A stretch of 64,000 bases of DNA, from positions 153,931 to 217,930 of the forward strand of contig JBGTCD010000064.1 in assembly GCA_041749015.1 (NCBI GenBank), read 5' to 3'. Positions within the stretch are counted from its first letter, which is position 1, and each line of letters begins with the position of its first letter. This document shows positions 26,934-36,107 of the stretch, one piece after another. This DNA is from JBGTCD01 sp041749015. GTDB taxonomy: Bacteria; Bacteroidota; Bacteroidia; Cytophagales; Cyclobacteriaceae. The notes below the pieces were generated by a model, which did not search any database, was not told the origin of the DNA, and saw only the letters and a program-made list of their open reading frames with translations. The translations under genes and the position numbers were made by a program.

Positions 26934-27877
26934 ACGCAATATTTAAAACTACTAACAATAAGAGGCTGATCCTCGCCGGGGTATTATCTCTGGCCTGGAT
27001 GGTTCCTGCCCATGCTGAAGTTTCTTTATCAAACTTGCTAAACAGCCAACAGGGTACCGCCATTCTTATCATTATGGTGCTGACTGCTTTGGTGGTGATC
27101 CTGATGGGTTTTACTCTCTATATGCTGGCACAGCTAAAGTCGATAATTTTTGAAAAGGAGGGGCTCAAGGCTGAGAAAAAAGAAACTGCCTGGGACCGGT
27201 TTTATGTCAAATACATCGCCGGGAGGCATGTGGCCGTTGGCAGAGAATCTGAAAAACTTATGGATCATGAATATGATGGGATCCGTGAGATGGACCATCC
27301 CATGCCCCCATGGCTGAAATACATCTTTATTGGTACGGTGATTTTCGGGGCTTATTATATAGCTGCCTACCTCGTATTCGATACCGGGGCAAGCCAATAT
27401 GATGAATATGCTGATCAAATCGAGGAGGCACGACTTATTGCAGCCGAAAGGATGGGGGATACTGAACCCATCACAGCTGAGACGGTAGCATTAGACCAGA
27501 GCAGTGCCACCTTAATGGCTGGGAAACAGATTTATGATATGAGTTGCTCGCCTTGTCACGCCAAAGATGGGGGCGGCACTATCGGGCCCAATCTCACAGA
27601 TGAATTCTGGGTCCATGGTGGCAGTATTTCTGACATATTCAGAGTGATCTATGATGGGGTGCCAGAAAGTGGCATGATCCCATGGAATACCCAACTGTCA
27701 CCACAGCAAATCCAAAATGTGACTAATTATGTGCTGACCCTTCAGGATGTAGAGCCTGCCAATCCAAAGGCTCCCGAAGGTGAGAAATACATCCTCGAGG
27801 AGGTAGAGGAGGAAGAAGAGTCAATGGATGAGGAGGATGCCGGGGAGGCTATAGAAGAGGAAATGGCGGCTTTATAA
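26930..27877 (+). CDS. ccoP: cbb3 oxidase subunit III, mono-heme CcoP
   Basis: A 315-residue membrane cytochrome c. A first hydrophobic segment (about 14-30, possibly a cleaved signal) and a helix at about 38-65 precede a soluble linker; the CcoP motif DGIREMDHPMPPWLKYIF leads to another helix. One heme c site is seen at C206-S-P-C-H210 with GMIPW as a likely axial Met. Proteobacterial CcoP has two hemes; one is usual here. The last 30 residues are almost wholly acidic (EEVEEEEESMDEEDAGE), probably without a direct catalytic role. Confidence 0.94.
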   Translation: MNAIFKTTNNKRLILAGVLSLAWMVPAHAEVSLSNLLNSQQGTAILIIMVLTALVVILMGFTLYMLAQLKSIIFEKEGLKAEKKETAWDRFYVKYIAGRHVAVGRESEKLMDHEYDGIREMDHPMPPWLKYIFIGTVIFGAYYIAAYLVFDTGASQYDEYADQIEEARLIAAERMGDTEPITAETVALDQSSATLMAGKQIYDMSCSPCHAKDGGGTIGPNLTDEFWVHGGSISDIFRVIYDGVPESGMIPWNTQLSPQQIQNVTNYVLTLQDVEPANPKAPEGEKYILEEVEEEEESMDEEDAGEAIEEEMAAL

Positions 27878-27906
27878 GTTTTTAAAAATGAAGTGGGAGT
27901 AGCGAT

Positions 27907-29304
27907 ATGCGTATTGAAGAAAAGCAAGATCACCGGGATAACCCATCCACCATTACCCTTAAGGGTGAACGAGTATGGATGTATCCCAAAATGCCAAAGG
28001 GCCGGTATCATAACTATCGGCGTATGGTCGCTGCTTTTCTGTTGCTGACCTTTTTTGCCGGTCCATTTATCAAGATTGGTGGTCAGCCCCTATTGCTCTT
28101 CAATATTTTTGAGAGAAAATTTATCCTCTTCGGTCAAATATTCTGGCCACAAGATACCCACCTCCTGATCTTTGCGCTGCTCATTTTGGTGGTCTTTGTT
28201 ATTTTATTTACAGTGGTATACGGCAGGGCGTGGTGTGGCTGGACTTGCCCCCAGACTGTTTTTATGGAATTAGTATTCAGGAAAATAGAATATGCCATAG
28301 AGGGGGATTACAATCAACAAAAAAAGCTAAACCAGGGCCCCTGGACCACCACCAAAATCTGGAAAAAGACCTTAAAGCACAGCCTCTTTCTGGTGATGGC
28401 CTTGTGGGTGGCCCATACTTTTATGGCATATTTAATTGGCATCGACCGTACTGTTGAAATAGTGACGCAGCCTCCATCAGAAAATCTAAGCGGATTCATA
28501 GGCATCCTTTTTTTCACGGCTTTGTTTTATTCCATTTTTGCCTTACTCAGGGAACTGGCCTGCACGGTGGTTTGCCCGTATGGGCGGCTACAGGGGGCAA
28601 TGCTTGATAAAAAATCCATAGTAGTCATTTATGACTGGATCAGAGGCGAGCCCCGGGGAAGAATCAAAAAGGATGAAGACCAGTCTGCCAAAGGAGATTG
28701 TATCGATTGCAACCTCTGTGTGCAGGTATGTCCTACCGGGATCGACATCCGCGATGGAACACAGCTTGAATGTGTCAATTGCACCGCCTGTATTGATGCC
28801 TGTGATGAGGTAATGGACAAAATCGGTAAACCCAGGGGCCTGATCAGATTCGATTCACAGGAATCCATAGAAGAAAACAAGCGTTCTGTTTTCAATCCTC
28901 GCATGGTGGCCTACTCTCTGGTCCTGCTACTCCTTTTGGGAGCCATGGGATTTTTGCTCAAGGCACGATCAGATGTGGAAATGAAGGTCAATCGGGTAGC
29001 CGGGAGTATGTACCAGGTGCAGGATGACGGCATGGTTCGGAATATGTTTGAATTGGAATTGCTCAATAAAACCAACAACGACATGCCTTTGGAAATAGTA
29101 CTGACCGGCATAGAGGGCATATTGCTGTTTCCCTCAGGGCTGCCCGACACGCTAAAAGCTCAGGATAAGGATAAGATGTACCTGATGATTCAGATCCACC
29201 GAACTGATCTGCTGAACCACGGTGAAAAGATCACCCTGGAGTTGAAAAATAAAGAAAAGACCGTTGACCAGGTGAAAATTCGTTTTCCCGGTCCAAAATT
29301 TTAA
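27907..29304 (+). CDS. ccoG: cbb3 oxidase accessory ferredoxin-like protein CcoG
   Basis: A 465-residue membrane protein (FixG/RdxA family) thought to reduce copper during cbb3 assembly. It has about five membrane helices, the Cys motif RAWCGWTCPQ near residue 105, and two 4Fe-4S motifs, C265-x2-C-x2-C-x3-C275 (CIDCNLCVQVCP) and C289-x2-C-x2-C-x3-C299. The C-terminal third is an Ig-like domain. It lies 29 bp after ccoP and 12 bp before ccoH. Confidence 0.95.
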   Translation: MRIEEKQDHRDNPSTITLKGERVWMYPKMPKGRYHNYRRMVAAFLLLTFFAGPFIKIGGQPLLLFNIFERKFILFGQIFWPQDTHLLIFALLILVVFVILFTVVYGRAWCGWTCPQTVFMELVFRKIEYAIEGDYNQQKKLNQGPWTTTKIWKKTLKHSLFLVMALWVAHTFMAYLIGIDRTVEIVTQPPSENLSGFIGILFFTALFYSIFALLRELACTVVCPYGRLQGAMLDKKSIVVIYDWIRGEPRGRIKKDEDQSAKGDCIDCNLCVQVCPTGIDIRDGTQLECVNCTACIDACDEVMDKIGKPRGLIRFDSQESIEENKRSVFNPRMVAYSLVLLLLLGAMGFLLKARSDVEMKVNRVAGSMYQVQDDGMVRNMFELELLNKTNNDMPLEIVLTGIEGILLFPSGLPDTLKAQDKDKMYLMIQIHRTDLLNHGEKITLELKNKEKTVDQVKIRFPGPKF

Positions 29305-29316
29305 TCCACCATCATT

Positions 29317-29757
29317 ATGAAATTACACTGGGGCCATAAAATCACCATCAGCATCATCATCTTCATGCTCATCATCATTACGATGGTATACATATCTGTG
29401 ACCCGGGCCAGCATCCATATGGTCAGTGAAAACTACTATGAGGAGGAGCTGGCTTATCAGAAGGTCATTGACAAAATGACCAATGCCCGTGACTGGGATC
29501 ATGAGATTACCATCGATGCCCTGAGCATCCCCGACCACATCCGGTTTTCCTACCCGGAGGGGGTGGCCTTAAGAGGGAACATCCGGTTTTTCAGACCTTC
29601 TGATTCTAACCTGGATTTTTCAGTAGCTATGGGCTCTGATGGCCAATACCAGGATGTACCATGGGCCAACAGAAAAAAAGGCCTATGGAAAATAATGATG
29701 GAATGGGAATCTGAAGGGCAGCTATTTTACCGTGAACACAAACTAATATTGCAATGA
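29317..29757 (+). CDS. ccoH: FixH/CcoH family protein
   Basis: A 146-residue protein with one N-terminal membrane helix (about 8-27) and a periplasmic domain starting VTRASIHMVSENYYEEELAY, a segment typical of FixH/CcoH. It is needed for stability of cbb3 assembly together with CcoG and CcoI. It overlaps the next gene by four bases (ATGA), continuing the operon. Confidence 0.9.
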   Translation: MKLHWGHKITISIIIFMLIIITMVYISVTRASIHMVSENYYEEELAYQKVIDKMTNARDWDHEITIDALSIPDHIRFSYPEGVALRGNIRFFRPSDSNLDFSVAMGSDGQYQDVPWANRKKGLWKIMMEWESEGQLFYREHKLILQ

Positions 29758-30452
29758 CCCTGATCTGGATAGGATTTACTATTGGGCTTGCCGGTGGCCT
29801 CCATTGCGTAGGGATGTGTGGGCCTTTGGTTTTAGCTACATCCAACCTGCCCTTCCGGAAGCGGTGGAAATGGATCAGCTATAGGGGTATTTACCAATTG
29901 GGCAGAATGTTTTCCTATGGCATTCTGGGCATATTGATAGCAAGCATTGGTCAGATATTTGCGCTAGGCGGTTGGCAAAACATCCTCTCAATATCCCTGG
30001 GGCTATTGCTGCTTCTGGCTTATTTTGGGCCGCATTACCTGCGCAACAATTTGCGCTCCGGCTGGGGAAGGTGGCTGAATGCCCTCAAGTCCCGGATGGG
30101 CCTCCTGTTAAAAAAGCAATCCTTTTCCAGTCAGATCAGCCTTGGGTTTTTAAACGGGCTTCTGCCTTGCGGACTGGTCTATTTAGGCCTTGCCACAGCA
30201 GCTTTAAGTGTTAATATTTTGGAAGGCTTTTGGGTGATGTTTGCCTTTGGTGCCGGCACCCTGCCTTGGCTGCTGGCGGTCCTGGTGGCAGGATCGGTAG
30301 GCGGCTTTGCCTTTCGCAAACACCTGGCCAAGGCCACCCCCTACCTTGCACTCGCCATCTCTATTTTGCTGATCCTTCGTGGCTTTGATATTCATGTAAT
30401 GCATATGCCCACAGCCTCCAGCAGCCCTGATTCCATTACTATTTGTAATTGA
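29754..30452 (+). CDS. TauE/SafE-like membrane protein of the cbb3 operon
   Basis: A 232-residue protein with about six membrane helices. The N-terminal motif GLAGGLHCVGMCGPLVLA and the second half-motif FLNGLLPCGLVYLGLATA place it in the sulfite-exporter/UreH_2-like group commonly found at the end of ccoGH clusters. The conserved Cys in each half suggests metal or thiol handling, perhaps copper supply, but this is inference. It overlaps ccoH by four bases and is the last gene of the operon; the converging hemN gene ends 3 bp away. Confidence 0.88.
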   Translation: MTLIWIGFTIGLAGGLHCVGMCGPLVLATSNLPFRKRWKWISYRGIYQLGRMFSYGILGILIASIGQIFALGGWQNILSISLGLLLLLAYFGPHYLRNNLRSGWGRWLNALKSRMGLLLKKQSFSSQISLGFLNGLLPCGLVYLGLATAALSVNILEGFWVMFAFGAGTLPWLLAVLVAGSVGGFAFRKHLAKATPYLALAISILLILRGFDIHVMHMPTASSSPDSITICN

Positions 30453-30455
30453 GCA

Positions 30456-31811
30456 TTACACAGCCTGGCTGAACTGGCCGTATTTTTCCTGGCCTTTGTA
30501 TAAATAAGCATCAAATAGCATGCATATATTCCGGATATAGTTCATCCCAAGTGGTGTAACATTTAATTCAGAAGAATCCAGGTAGAGCAGCCCCTCCTCC
30601 TGCATTTCCAATAGGGATTCCCATGCCGGTGCGGGTAATCCCTCCAAAATATCCTGATCTATTGACGCTACACCCCGGCATATTAGATTTTTTATGAGAG
30701 ACTGCCTTTTCATATCCTCATCGGTAAGATAATGGCCCCTGATCAGCCCTAGTGTTCCCCGACTGGTGGCAGCGAGATAGTCCTCTACTTTTTTTTCATT
30801 TTGCACGTATGCCGTTCCACTGCTACTGATACTAGAGCAACCCAACCCCACCAGCAACTGGCTTTGGCTGGTAGTGTACCCCATAAAATTCCGATTGAGT
30901 CTGGAAGCCTCCTGAGCCTTAAATAGGTCATCATGGGGCAGTGCAAAATGGTCCATGCCGATCTCATGGTACCCCATATTGGTAAGGCTTTGCCTGGCAT
31001 TATCGTACATAGCCTTTTTGATTTCAGGCGCAGGCAGGTCCTCTTCAGAATAACCCCTCTGGGAAGGGCTTTTCCATGGCACATGCGCATAACTGTACAA
31101 GGCTATCCGATCAGGCATAAAGTCTTTAATCTTATCAACAGTTTTCGAAAAAGAGTCCACCGTTTGCATTGGCAAACCATATACCAGATCAAAATTGATT
31201 GAGGTATACCCAGCCCTTTTGGCATCATCGAATGCCCTTCTAACATTCACTAACGGCTGCAGTCGGTGGATGGCTATCTGTACCTTAAGGTCAAAGTCCT
31301 GGATGCCAAAAGACACCCTCCTGAATCCCAAAGCCGCAAGCGTATCGAGGTGCTCCCTGGTAGTATTATTAGGATGGCCCTCAAAACTGAAATCATGCTT
31401 TTCCGGTATTTCGGCCCCTTTAAAGAGTCTCATTAGCAGATTTTCCAGATTTTCCGGAGAAAAGAAGGTAGGCGTACCTCCACCCAGATGCAATTCAGAA
31501 ATTATGGGCTTATCATTAAATGTTGTTTTATAAATGGACCATTCCCTCAACAAAGCCTCAATATATTTCGCTTCCACCCCGTGATTTTTGGTGATCCTTT
31601 TATTACAACCGCAGTAGGTACAAAGGCTTTCGCAAAATGGCAGGTGGATATAAAGGCTTATCCCTGCCTTTGCATTGCTGTTTTCAAATTCCCTTTTTAC
31701 ATGGGAGAGCCAAACCTTTTCTTCGGGATTATTCTCTACCCAATAGGGCACGGTCGGGTAGGAGGTATATCTCGGCGCTGGTACATTGTATTTCTGACAA
31801 AGGGCATCCAT
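30456..31811 (-). CDS. hemN: Oxygen-independent coproporphyrinogen III oxidase
   Basis: A 451-residue radical SAM enzyme that decarboxylates coproporphyrinogen III to protoporphyrinogen IX without oxygen. The cluster motif is C60-x3-C64-x2-C67 followed by C69 (FCESLCTYCGCN), then LHLGGGTPTFF and FEGHPNNTT. The N-terminal RYTSYPTVPYW and C-terminal HemN domain distinguish it from HemW. Its position against the cbb3 operon fits heme supply under low oxygen. The gap to the converging operon is 3 bp and holds only a weak 6-bp inverted repeat. Confidence 0.95.
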   Translation of the reverse strand: MDALCQKYNVPAPRYTSYPTVPYWVENNPEEKVWLSHVKREFENSNAKAGISLYIHLPFCESLCTYCGCNKRITKNHGVEAKYIEALLREWSIYKTTFNDKPIISELHLGGGTPTFFSPENLENLLMRLFKGAEIPEKHDFSFEGHPNNTTREHLDTLAALGFRRVSFGIQDFDLKVQIAIHRLQPLVNVRRAFDDAKRAGYTSINFDLVYGLPMQTVDSFSKTVDKIKDFMPDRIALYSYAHVPWKSPSQRGYSEEDLPAPEIKKAMYDNARQSLTNMGYHEIGMDHFALPHDDLFKAQEASRLNRNFMGYTTSQSQLLVGLGCSSISSSGTAYVQNEKKVEDYLAATSRGTLGLIRGHYLTDEDMKRQSLIKNLICRGVASIDQDILEGLPAPAWESLLEMQEEGLLYLDSSELNVTPLGMNYIRNICMLFDAYLYKGQEKYGQFSQAV

Positions 31812-31888
31812 ATCACAGGTGTTTTTTGAAACAAAAATACCTTGTGGAAACCACGGTTATAATGATAAAAGTCAGGTTTGGGGATGTT

Positions 31889-33214
31889 TTATTTCCTTTC
31901 CATAAGCGGCACCAGCCAATCCGATCTCCTGAACCGGTACCATTCGACGGCTGCCAGGTTTCGCTCCGGATTGTATAATTCCTGCCAGGGGCGGCCATTA
32001 AGGGAAACTTTGCCACGAGCGTAGATCTCTACATCCGGCTGGCCTTTGGCTGCGTACTCCTTTTTGAGGCACTGTACAAATTGCCAGCACATGTCCGGGC
32101 GGGTAGCGACTGCACGCTGCTGCTTAGTGGTGAGGTATTGTGATTTATCAATCTTATGTTCCTCGCCGGTGGATGGATCTTTGATATGAAAATCGACCAG
32201 CCCTGCTTTGGCGCGGAGCATCATGCGCCATGACAACCGGTGCCCCTCCTCAGTCCAGTGGACATTGCTGTCAAAGAAATAATTTCTGTTGGGCAATGCC
32301 GCCTGGATGACTACCCAAATAATAAGGCCAAACATCAGAGGCCGATGAACAGGATAGTTTTGGCTGACTGTGATCTCAGGCCGCCTCTTAAAAAAGATTC
32401 TACGAATCGTATCCGGAGGAAAGAAAAATATACACATGGCGATACCCATGTAGGGGAATATTCCTACCTGAAAGATGGCCGAATTAAATAAATGAAAAAA
32501 TACCGATGCCGCAAATGCCCATTTTCGGGTCTTTTTCCATAATAATAATGGGGTGATGAATAAATCAAAAGTGACGCCTCCCCAAGCAATAAAGTAATGC
32601 ACATACCGCTCCTGGAGGAGCTCACCAACAAGCCAGAACTCCGCCTTTGACAAGGTGAGGATGCGCATAGATTCGCCTTGAAGCCAGTCCATATTGAGCT
32701 TAGCGATCCCGGCATAGGTATACACAATGCCTATTTGGACAATAAATAAAATCCTGCACCAGTTAGGACAGGTTAAGCTGTGAAGGTCTGGGCGGTGTTT
32801 TGAGTCTAAGGAGAAGGCTCTGTTTGCAGGCAAAAAACTCATCATGATGCAGAGCAACACTAGTAGATAGTAGTGGTTATTATAATTGGTCTTCTGCATC
32901 AGGTATACCGCCGTCCACATCACCGTATATCCAATGATGCCAAACCGGTACTTATAACCCAACATTACCATGACCCCGAAGCACCCCATCACAAAGAAGT
33001 AGTAATACATCCCATCACCCGGGAGTGGCTTAAGCCAGGAAACATCAATAAAGGGAAAGGTCATCACCGGATCCATAAAGGCCCGGCGCACCCATCCGGT
33101 CATTATGGCTCCCCAGGCTTCTGCAGTGATTAAAAATCCGAAAAAGGCCCGAAACAGCACAATGGCACTATTGTCAATGGGCTTGAAAAGGTACTCCTCC
33201 AGTGCTTTCATCAA
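31889..33214 (-). CDS. Vitamin K-dependent gamma-carboxylase-like (HTTM) membrane protein
   Basis: A 441-residue protein with about eight membrane helices (residues 18-340) and a soluble C-terminal domain. It resembles vitamin K-dependent gamma-carboxylase: NNHYYL (H114 included), PANRAFSLD, AGIAKLNMDW and EEGHRLSWRMMLRAK. K172 in AGIAKLN aligns with the Lys proposed as active base in human GGCX, so the carboxylase core seems intact. Bacterial members have no established substrate. The start overlaps the end of the beta-barrel gene by four bases, so both are one transcript. A transport-related role is an alternative. Confidence 0.85.
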   Translation of the reverse strand: MMKALEEYLFKPIDNSAIVLFRAFFGFLITAEAWGAIMTGWVRRAFMDPVMTFPFIDVSWLKPLPGDGMYYYFFVMGCFGVMVMLGYKYRFGIIGYTVMWTAVYLMQKTNYNNHYYLLVLLCIMMSFLPANRAFSLDSKHRPDLHSLTCPNWCRILFIVQIGIVYTYAGIAKLNMDWLQGESMRILTLSKAEFWLVGELLQERYVHYFIAWGGVTFDLFITPLLLWKKTRKWAFAASVFFHLFNSAIFQVGIFPYMGIAMCIFFFPPDTIRRIFFKRRPEITVSQNYPVHRPLMFGLIIWVVIQAALPNRNYFFDSNVHWTEEGHRLSWRMMLRAKAGLVDFHIKDPSTGEEHKIDKSQYLTTKQQRAVATRPDMCWQFVQCLKKEYAAKGQPDVEIYARGKVSLNGRPWQELYNPERNLAAVEWYRFRRSDWLVPLMERK

Positions 33215-33843
33215 AAAATAATTCCGAAGTCAATGGTAATGAGATCATTTTTTATGACGAGCCGATCGTCAACATTGGAAGAAGCCACGGTATTAAACAA
33301 CCCCCTCTGATATCCAAGGCCGGTATAAAGCCGGGTATTCACGCCCATCCTAAACTCCATCCCTGCAGCAAAAAATAAGGAGGCATCAAGGGGCCTAAAA
33401 TCTACCACCGTCTGAAAATCTTCATCAGCAAGCTTTTGGTTCAGGAGTACCTCAAGATTACCCCCCACGTGGAAATACAATTTTTTATCGAGGGCAACTT
33501 CATTGGTGTAAAATTTCATACCGACCGGCAATTGAACGTATTGCAGGAAAAATAAGGATTCATCCCTGGTATTATTGGCCATATTGAGAATGCTCATCTC
33601 TACCCGCCTGGGTACGAAGTACAAGCCGGTATGAAAAATATAATTTTCATGAAGGGCTACGTCCACGGTGGGTCCTGCGATAAACCTCATACCGCTGCCC
33701 AACGAAACTGCTTCATGGGTGTCTGACTCCAATTGGATTCTGCCATAGGACAGGGTTGGCGCAAATTTAAGACCCAGGCTAACCTGACTAAGGGCCACTT
33801 CACCCATCAACAGCAGTAAGGCGACCAGGAAAATTGTTCTCAT
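33211..33843 (-). CDS. Outer-membrane beta-barrel protein (PorT-like)
   Basis: A 210-residue protein with a signal peptide (residues 1-19, ending ALSQ) followed by alternating amphipathic strands, e.g. SLGLKFAPTLSYG, YIFHTGLYFVP and LFFAAGMEFRMG, ending in a C-terminal aromatic residue (FGIIF). This is the small outer-membrane barrel type common in Bacteroidota. It precedes and overlaps the gamma-carboxylase-like gene by four bases, which makes a shared function plausible. The Asp/Glu content is not obviously a Gla-domain pattern. Confidence 0.82.
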   Translation of the reverse strand: MRTIFLVALLLLMGEVALSQVSLGLKFAPTLSYGRIQLESDTHEAVSLGSGMRFIAGPTVDVALHENYIFHTGLYFVPRRVEMSILNMANNTRDESLFFLQYVQLPVGMKFYTNEVALDKKLYFHVGGNLEVLLNQKLADEDFQTVVDFRPLDASLFFAAGMEFRMGVNTRLYTGLGYQRGLFNTVASSNVDDRLVIKNDLITIDFGIIF

Positions 33844-33912
33844 CTGATATAATTTTAATTAAATTCGCAGGTTGTAAAAAGTATGAATCCCTTCAAATTT
33901 ACTAAAAATACT

Positions 33913-34932
33913 ATGCACAGGATAATATTTTTTTTGTTGATTTTAGGCTGCTTACATGGCTGCAGTAAAAATTCAGAATGTGAGGTACAGCCTGACATCA
34001 CCCTGAATTCTATTGACATTCCCTTTGAAAGGTTAGAGGCGCAATACCAGCAATTTGAAACTCAGGAAGATCTGGTCAAATTTTTAAATGACCATCCCCT
34101 GATCCGTGATTATTTTTTTCGCAGTAACGAATACCCCCATGATTCAATCCTGCACCAGGTGATATGGGATCGCATCAACAACCCTCATTTCACCGACCTC
34201 ATTGCAGAGACCACCCAAGTATTTGATGACATAGAGCCATTGAAAGAAGCCTTTGAATCTGCCTTTGCGCATCTCAAACATTACTATCCTGAGGCCAGGA
34301 TACCAAAAGTACAGACCATCATTACCGGGTTGGATAATGACCTTTACGTATCGGATTCTCTGATTATTATTGGTCTGGATTACTACCTGGGGCCGGGTGC
34401 AAAGTACCGGCCTATGGGCATACCTGAATATATTTCCCGACGATATTCCCGGGATTTCATCGTGCCCTCTGTAATGCTGCTCTACGGCATTTCCAACCAA
34501 TATAACCAGTCTGATCTTGATGATCGTACCCTCCTTGCCGAAATGATGGCCTATGGAAAGAGCTATTATTTTGCCAAAAGGATGATGCCCTGCGTCCATG
34601 ACAGCCTTTTCATTGGCTATACCCACGAAGAAATCACAGGGGTTGAAAAAAATCAGGATTTGATATGGGCGCATTTTCTTGAAGAAGAAATTCTGTACGA
34701 AACCAACCACATGACCCGAAGAAAATATCTGGATGAAAGACCCAAAACCTACGAAATCGGAGACGCCTGTCCCGGTCGCATTGGTACCTGGGTGGGCTGG
34801 GCGATCATCAGAAAATATATGGAGGACCATCCGGAGGTCACCCTTCAGGAGTTGATGAAAAATGACAATGCCCGGCAGCTATTCAACCAGGCCAACTACC
34901 GGCCTCAACGGCCCGGGGGTATTTTTGGATAG
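33913..34932 (+). CDS. gldB: Gliding motility lipoprotein GldB-like
   Basis: About 339 residues from the ATG at 33913; an upstream ATG at 33883 would put ten polar residues before the signal and is less likely. Signal with lipobox LHGC puts the lipidated Cys near residue 17. The remainder matches GldB: a mostly helical domain with RLEAQYQ, ITGLDNDLYVSD, GLDYYLGPGAKYRP and a C-terminal PGRIGTWVGWAIIRKYM. GldB is needed for gliding in Flavobacterium johnsoniae; homologs also exist in non-gliding relatives. It converges with the glycosyltransferase gene with a 2-bp gap. Confidence 0.87.
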   Translation: MHRIIFFLLILGCLHGCSKNSECEVQPDITLNSIDIPFERLEAQYQQFETQEDLVKFLNDHPLIRDYFFRSNEYPHDSILHQVIWDRINNPHFTDLIAETTQVFDDIEPLKEAFESAFAHLKHYYPEARIPKVQTIITGLDNDLYVSDSLIIIGLDYYLGPGAKYRPMGIPEYISRRYSRDFIVPSVMLLYGISNQYNQSDLDDRTLLAEMMAYGKSYYFAKRMMPCVHDSLFIGYTHEEITGVEKNQDLIWAHFLEEEILYETNHMTRRKYLDERPKTYEIGDACPGRIGTWVGWAIIRKYMEDHPEVTLQELMKNDNARQLFNQANYRPQRPGGIFG

Positions 34933-34934
34933 CA

Positions 34935-36107
34935 CTATTGTACCATCATGGTCTTTTTCATGACTTCATACCACTGGTCCAGGAGCCGGTCATGATGAAA
35001 TGAAGTCTGTGCCAGGTGAAAGCTCCTGGATTGGGTGTTTTTTAAAAGATCGGGGTCTTCTAAATAGGGCATGATCTGGTGCTCAAATTGCTCCGGATTC
35101 CGCGGATCGGTATAAAACCCACAGGCTTCCCGCTCAATAAGGCTTTTGATCCATCCACCAAAATTGATGATAATCAGCTTCCCTGCGGCTAACCCGTCAA
35201 AAAATTTATTGGGGCTCCCCGTGCCCAAAACAGGCTCGCTGCTATACGAAATGTAGACCGCATCAGATGCCTGCAGGATCTCCCGCACCCTGGCCCTGTC
35301 ACCGGGAGGATGGATGGTTACATTATCAATACCATCCCGGGCTTGCTTTTGCTCAAGCATCAGTTTTTCTGCTCCCTCCCCGATAATGTTAAAATGGAGT
35401 TGGGGCATCCGGCCTTTCATGGCTTTGGCAAGTTCCAATAACTGAATGAGTCTGTTGGCCCGGCCAATCGCGCCAGCATAAGTGATGGTAAATTTTTTGT
35501 GGCTCCTGGCTCCTGGTCCTTCCTGCTGAAAAAATTCCGTATCGGCCATATTGGTGATGGTGTATACCTTCTCGGGGGAAACTATTTTTTCAATATAGGT
35601 AGCGATATCCGGAGACATGGCCACGATGGCCCTTGCATGCTTGTAAATCTTTTTCTCAAACTTGTACAGAGCCCATTTCACAAAAGGATTGCGAATGTAC
35701 CCCAGCTGTATCGGTGCCTGTGGCCATAAATCCCCAACCTCGAATATAAACTGGAGGCTGTATTTTTTCTTGATAAAAAGGCCTATCTGACCTGTGGTGA
35801 GAGGCGTAGAAACAATATAGGCCCAGTCGGCCTGCTCAAAAACCTGCTTTTCTCTTTTGGCCCACCATACAAAATTGTAGAATGCCTGAGACCGTTTACG
35901 AAAGGAAAAATGGTTTTCATAAAGCACCGGCAGGTAAATGGTTCTGATCCCCTCGATGGTCACTTCCTTCCTGATGCCCTCATTATGCGTGGTAATCATG
36001 GTGACCTCATGGCCTTTTTTCAATAAATGCTGCGCCAAAAACCAGGTCCGCACGCCCCCAAATTGATCAGGGGTTCTGAAATGCTGATGGATGATAACAA
36101 TATTCAT
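34935..36107 (-). CDS. Glycosyltransferase family 4 (GT-B fold)
   Basis: About 390 residues from the ATG at 36105-36107 (MNIVIIHQHFRTPDQFGGVR). This start is preferred to one 19 codons upstream because it joins the nth stop as TAATG and begins at the Rossmann strand. The N-terminal domain holds the acceptor site; the C-terminal domain carries TYAGAIGRANRLIQLL, HPPGDRARV and the EPVLGTGSPNKFFDGLAAG donor-binding segment with the family Glu. It probably adds a sugar to a cell-surface glycan; donor and acceptor are unknown. Confidence 0.9.
   Translation of the reverse strand: MNIVIIHQHFRTPDQFGGVRTWFLAQHLLKKGHEVTMITTHNEGIRKEVTIEGIRTIYLPVLYENHFSFRKRSQAFYNFVWWAKREKQVFEQADWAYIVSTPLTTGQIGLFIKKKYSLQFIFEVGDLWPQAPIQLGYIRNPFVKWALYKFEKKIYKHARAIVAMSPDIATYIEKIVSPEKVYTITNMADTEFFQQEGPGARSHKKFTITYAGAIGRANRLIQLLELAKAMKGRMPQLHFNIIGEGAEKLMLEQKQARDGIDNVTIHPPGDRARVREILQASDAVYISYSSEPVLGTGSPNKFFDGLAAGKLIIINFGGWIKSLIEREACGFYTDPRNPEQFEHQIMPYLEDPDLLKNTQSRSFHLAQTSFHHDRLLDQWYEVMKKTMMVQ

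Noticed and set aside
30444..30460. Terminator between the cbb3 operon and hemN
   Set aside because: Only a 6-bp AT-rich inverted repeat that overlaps both stop codons, without a T-tract; too weak to call.
34144..34830. A 228-codon open frame antisense to gldB
   Set aside because: It mirrors the GldB coding frame and has His/Ile-rich non-protein-like composition.
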